From positions 62,001 through 126,000 of the forward strand of contig VXAY01000143.1 in the NCBI GenBank assembly GCA_013399855.1: a stretch of DNA of 64,000 bases, in the 5' to 3' direction. Positions 62,088-64,000 of the stretch are shown here, one piece after another. Made by a program: the position numbers and the translations under genes. The first letter of the stretch is position 1. Every line of letters starts with the position of its first letter. This DNA is from Oxyruncus cristatus (taxonomy: Eukaryota > Chordata > Aves > Passeriformes > Cotingidae). The notes under the pieces were generated by a model. That model searched no databases, was not told the DNA's origin, and saw only the letters and a list, made by a program, of their open reading frames with translations.

Positions 62088-64000
62088 CTGTGTAAGAAGA
62101 AAGTAAAGCAACTCTGGTTACTACTTTAAAGCTACTAGTGTGTTGCTTACTCTCCATTCAGCCAAAACAAACATTGCACCCAATTTAGAAGTGATCACTT
62201 ACATAAAACATAGCTTTCTTTCTCAACTTCATCCAGAAACAACATATGCTGGTCTTTCCCTCAAAGACCGAAGTCTTGTTTTGACCATGTACCCTTAACT
62301 ATCAAATTTTTATATACCAGAAGGAGTGGTCACATTTGCACGTCAGCAACAGTTGTGTGATGATGCTTTAAGATTTCACCTTTGCAACAAGATTATCAGT
62401 GAACTTTTAAGTGCTGGCTATTTTCAAATGTCACCACCATTGGAAAGCTATTGAAAGTGTCAAGAAAGAGGTCACTGAAACCACTATGGAAGAAGCAACA
62501 CCAACTTTAAAGGAGCATTATGGGGTATAAGCATTTACCTTTCAAAAACTGAGCACAGGGATTTGTCTATCCTCAAAATCTAATTCTAATATGCTGCTTG
62601 ACTGAACAAGCTCTCTGCCGCAGGTTCGTTCTAGATTAACTAACTGATCTGTTTAACTGACTACTGAACTCCCCATTTGTCCACCAGACTTCAGAACCAC
62701 TCGCACCACACTAGAAAGTGAAATTGGAATGCTTGACAAACTGCATACATATCTAGGAGCACAGACAAAAGAAGATCAATTAAGACAAAAGTCACAAATG
62801 CATTCAGAGTAACATGTTGTGCACAGTTATAGAAGCATAAATAACATATAAGCAGAAGTATTCTCCTGGAAATTTAGTGCTGAAGTACTGTATTTAATTT
62901 TCAAGGCATGACATACTTTCCAAGTTAAGACTCTGAAGACAGAAATTTTATTAGGAACTACCTAGTCTGAAAAAAAAAAAAGAAACATGAACTAGGAAGA
63001 GTAGCAGCGACATTGGTTTTTAAGATAAATTTCAGATAAACGTTCAAAACTACACATAACCACAAGACACAAACATCAAAATATTGGGGATAGTGGAGCC
63101 ACATCAAGGTCCCGTTTTGCAGATCACTCCACTGCTTGTTTTATTTCCCTTGGCATAATGATGTTTAACCATACCTAAGAACCTGTGCCTGGAAAAGCTT
63201 GCAAACTTAGATGTAAAACAAAAGAAGATGTATCTTCCTGCTAGAGGTTTAGTTAAGAAGAGTGTTTAGGGATGACTTACAAAGTTACAAATAAAAACTT
63301 GCACATCTCTTCACCGTTATGCACACCATTCTTCTGGATGTCTAAATCACACAAAATCTACTGTCCCAAAAGGAAATTATGCCTGAAATAAGTGTCAGAT
63401 TAGAACAGACAGACAAAACCAGTTAATCTACTGTGGATTTTGGGTAACTAGGTATGAAAGTGTATAAAAACAAGTTTTAGAGGGGAGGTGCGGGCAAGGG
63501 AGTCAACCTGCAACCACCACAACGCTTGTTGACCCAGCAAAATAGATGGGCACAAAACTACCTAGATAAGAAATTAATCGTGGTATTTCAGCCATGCTAC
63601 TTCACAAAAGCCATTTCTTCTGTTTCCCCCTCATGTGCTCAACAAGTTTATGAGAGCAAGAGGAAACGGAGCAGGCAGTATGACAGACACATGCAAGTCC
63701 GAGGATGCTGTCAGGAGGAAATGCTGCTGTAGATACAACACCCCAACACAAGCTTTGTGTAGGCAACAAAAAAATTGAGGTAACCTTTATGAGAAAGAAA
63801 CGTGAACTTATTTGCTCTTTTGTCACTTAAGCCACAGGACACCTTCCTAAAAGGCCTAATCCTCCAGCAATTTTTCTTGTGGAAAAAAACCAAACCACTG
63901 ATTAAACTACACAATCTGCTCCCAGTAAATAATTTTATGAACTATTATGAAATAACGTCACAGATCTGAATTACTCCGAGGCAGCAGAATGAAATCCACA
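62088..64000 (-). other. Upstream non-coding sequence (probable intron)
   Basis: I see no secure exon, promoter or CpG-rich segment, so the transcription start is probably beyond the window. A possible 5' neighbour exon ends at 62539 (AAG|GTAAAT donor, frame NPCAQFLKE with the phase required by the microexon), but its acceptor is poor. No transposon is recognised. Confidence 0.5.

Noticed and set aside
62151..62160. Start-like exon reading ATG GAG A ahead of GTAAGC that would give MEK joined to CCKVPLG
   Set aside because: Phase fits, but it would need a 63-nt intron, shorter than vertebrate splicing normally tolerates, and the donor context is weak.
1..64000. CRISPR arrays, operons, phage or bacterial elements
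   Set aside because: No regularly spaced repeats, no long bacterial-type ORFs; exon-intron structure and CR1 LINEs show vertebrate nuclear DNA.

Overview
This is vertebrate nuclear DNA, most likely from a bird. The sequence is AT-rich, has many short exons with GT-AG borders separated by long introns, and carries several CR1 (chicken-repeat-1) LINE 3' fragments typical of avian and other sauropsid genomes. There is no sign of operons, phage, CRISPR or other bacterial features. The longest ORFs are only 100-180 codons, and the informative ones are exons that run through splice sites.

One gene explains essentially all recognisable coding sequence: FAM193A, on the minus strand, so its 5' side is at high coordinates and its 3' side runs off position 1. 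Seventeen exons between 34.5 kb and 0.2 kb are well supported. Each has an open frame, splice signals and a phase that matches its neighbours, and together they give a cysteine-rich, serine/proline-rich, partly coiled-coil protein that I recognise as FAM193A. A 49-nt exon at 36.1 kb extends the frame upstream. Four further weaker candidates at 60.0-62.1 kb form a chain with consistent phases and probably encode the N-terminal part. The promoter, first exon(s) and C-terminal exons (including the basic C-terminal region known for this family) lie outside the window.

Layout: 0-13 kb holds nine 3' exons. 14-36 kb holds the central coiled-coil and cysteine-rich exons. 36.2-60.0 kb is one intron of about 24 kb with CR1 remnants, simple sequence and small tandem or inverted repeats. 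60.0-62.1 kb is the tentative 5' exon cluster. 62.1-64 kb has nothing firm. Other sequence-level features are a near-identical 195-bp duplication at 31.9 and 33.1 kb, perfect hairpin-forming inverted repeats at 32.3 and 50.9 kb, and low-complexity tracts.

I found no undescribed biological system. The most useful leads are the repeated C-x-C-x2-C modules of the protein, the unresolved 5' exon cluster with a possible early polyadenylated isoform, and the local duplication.
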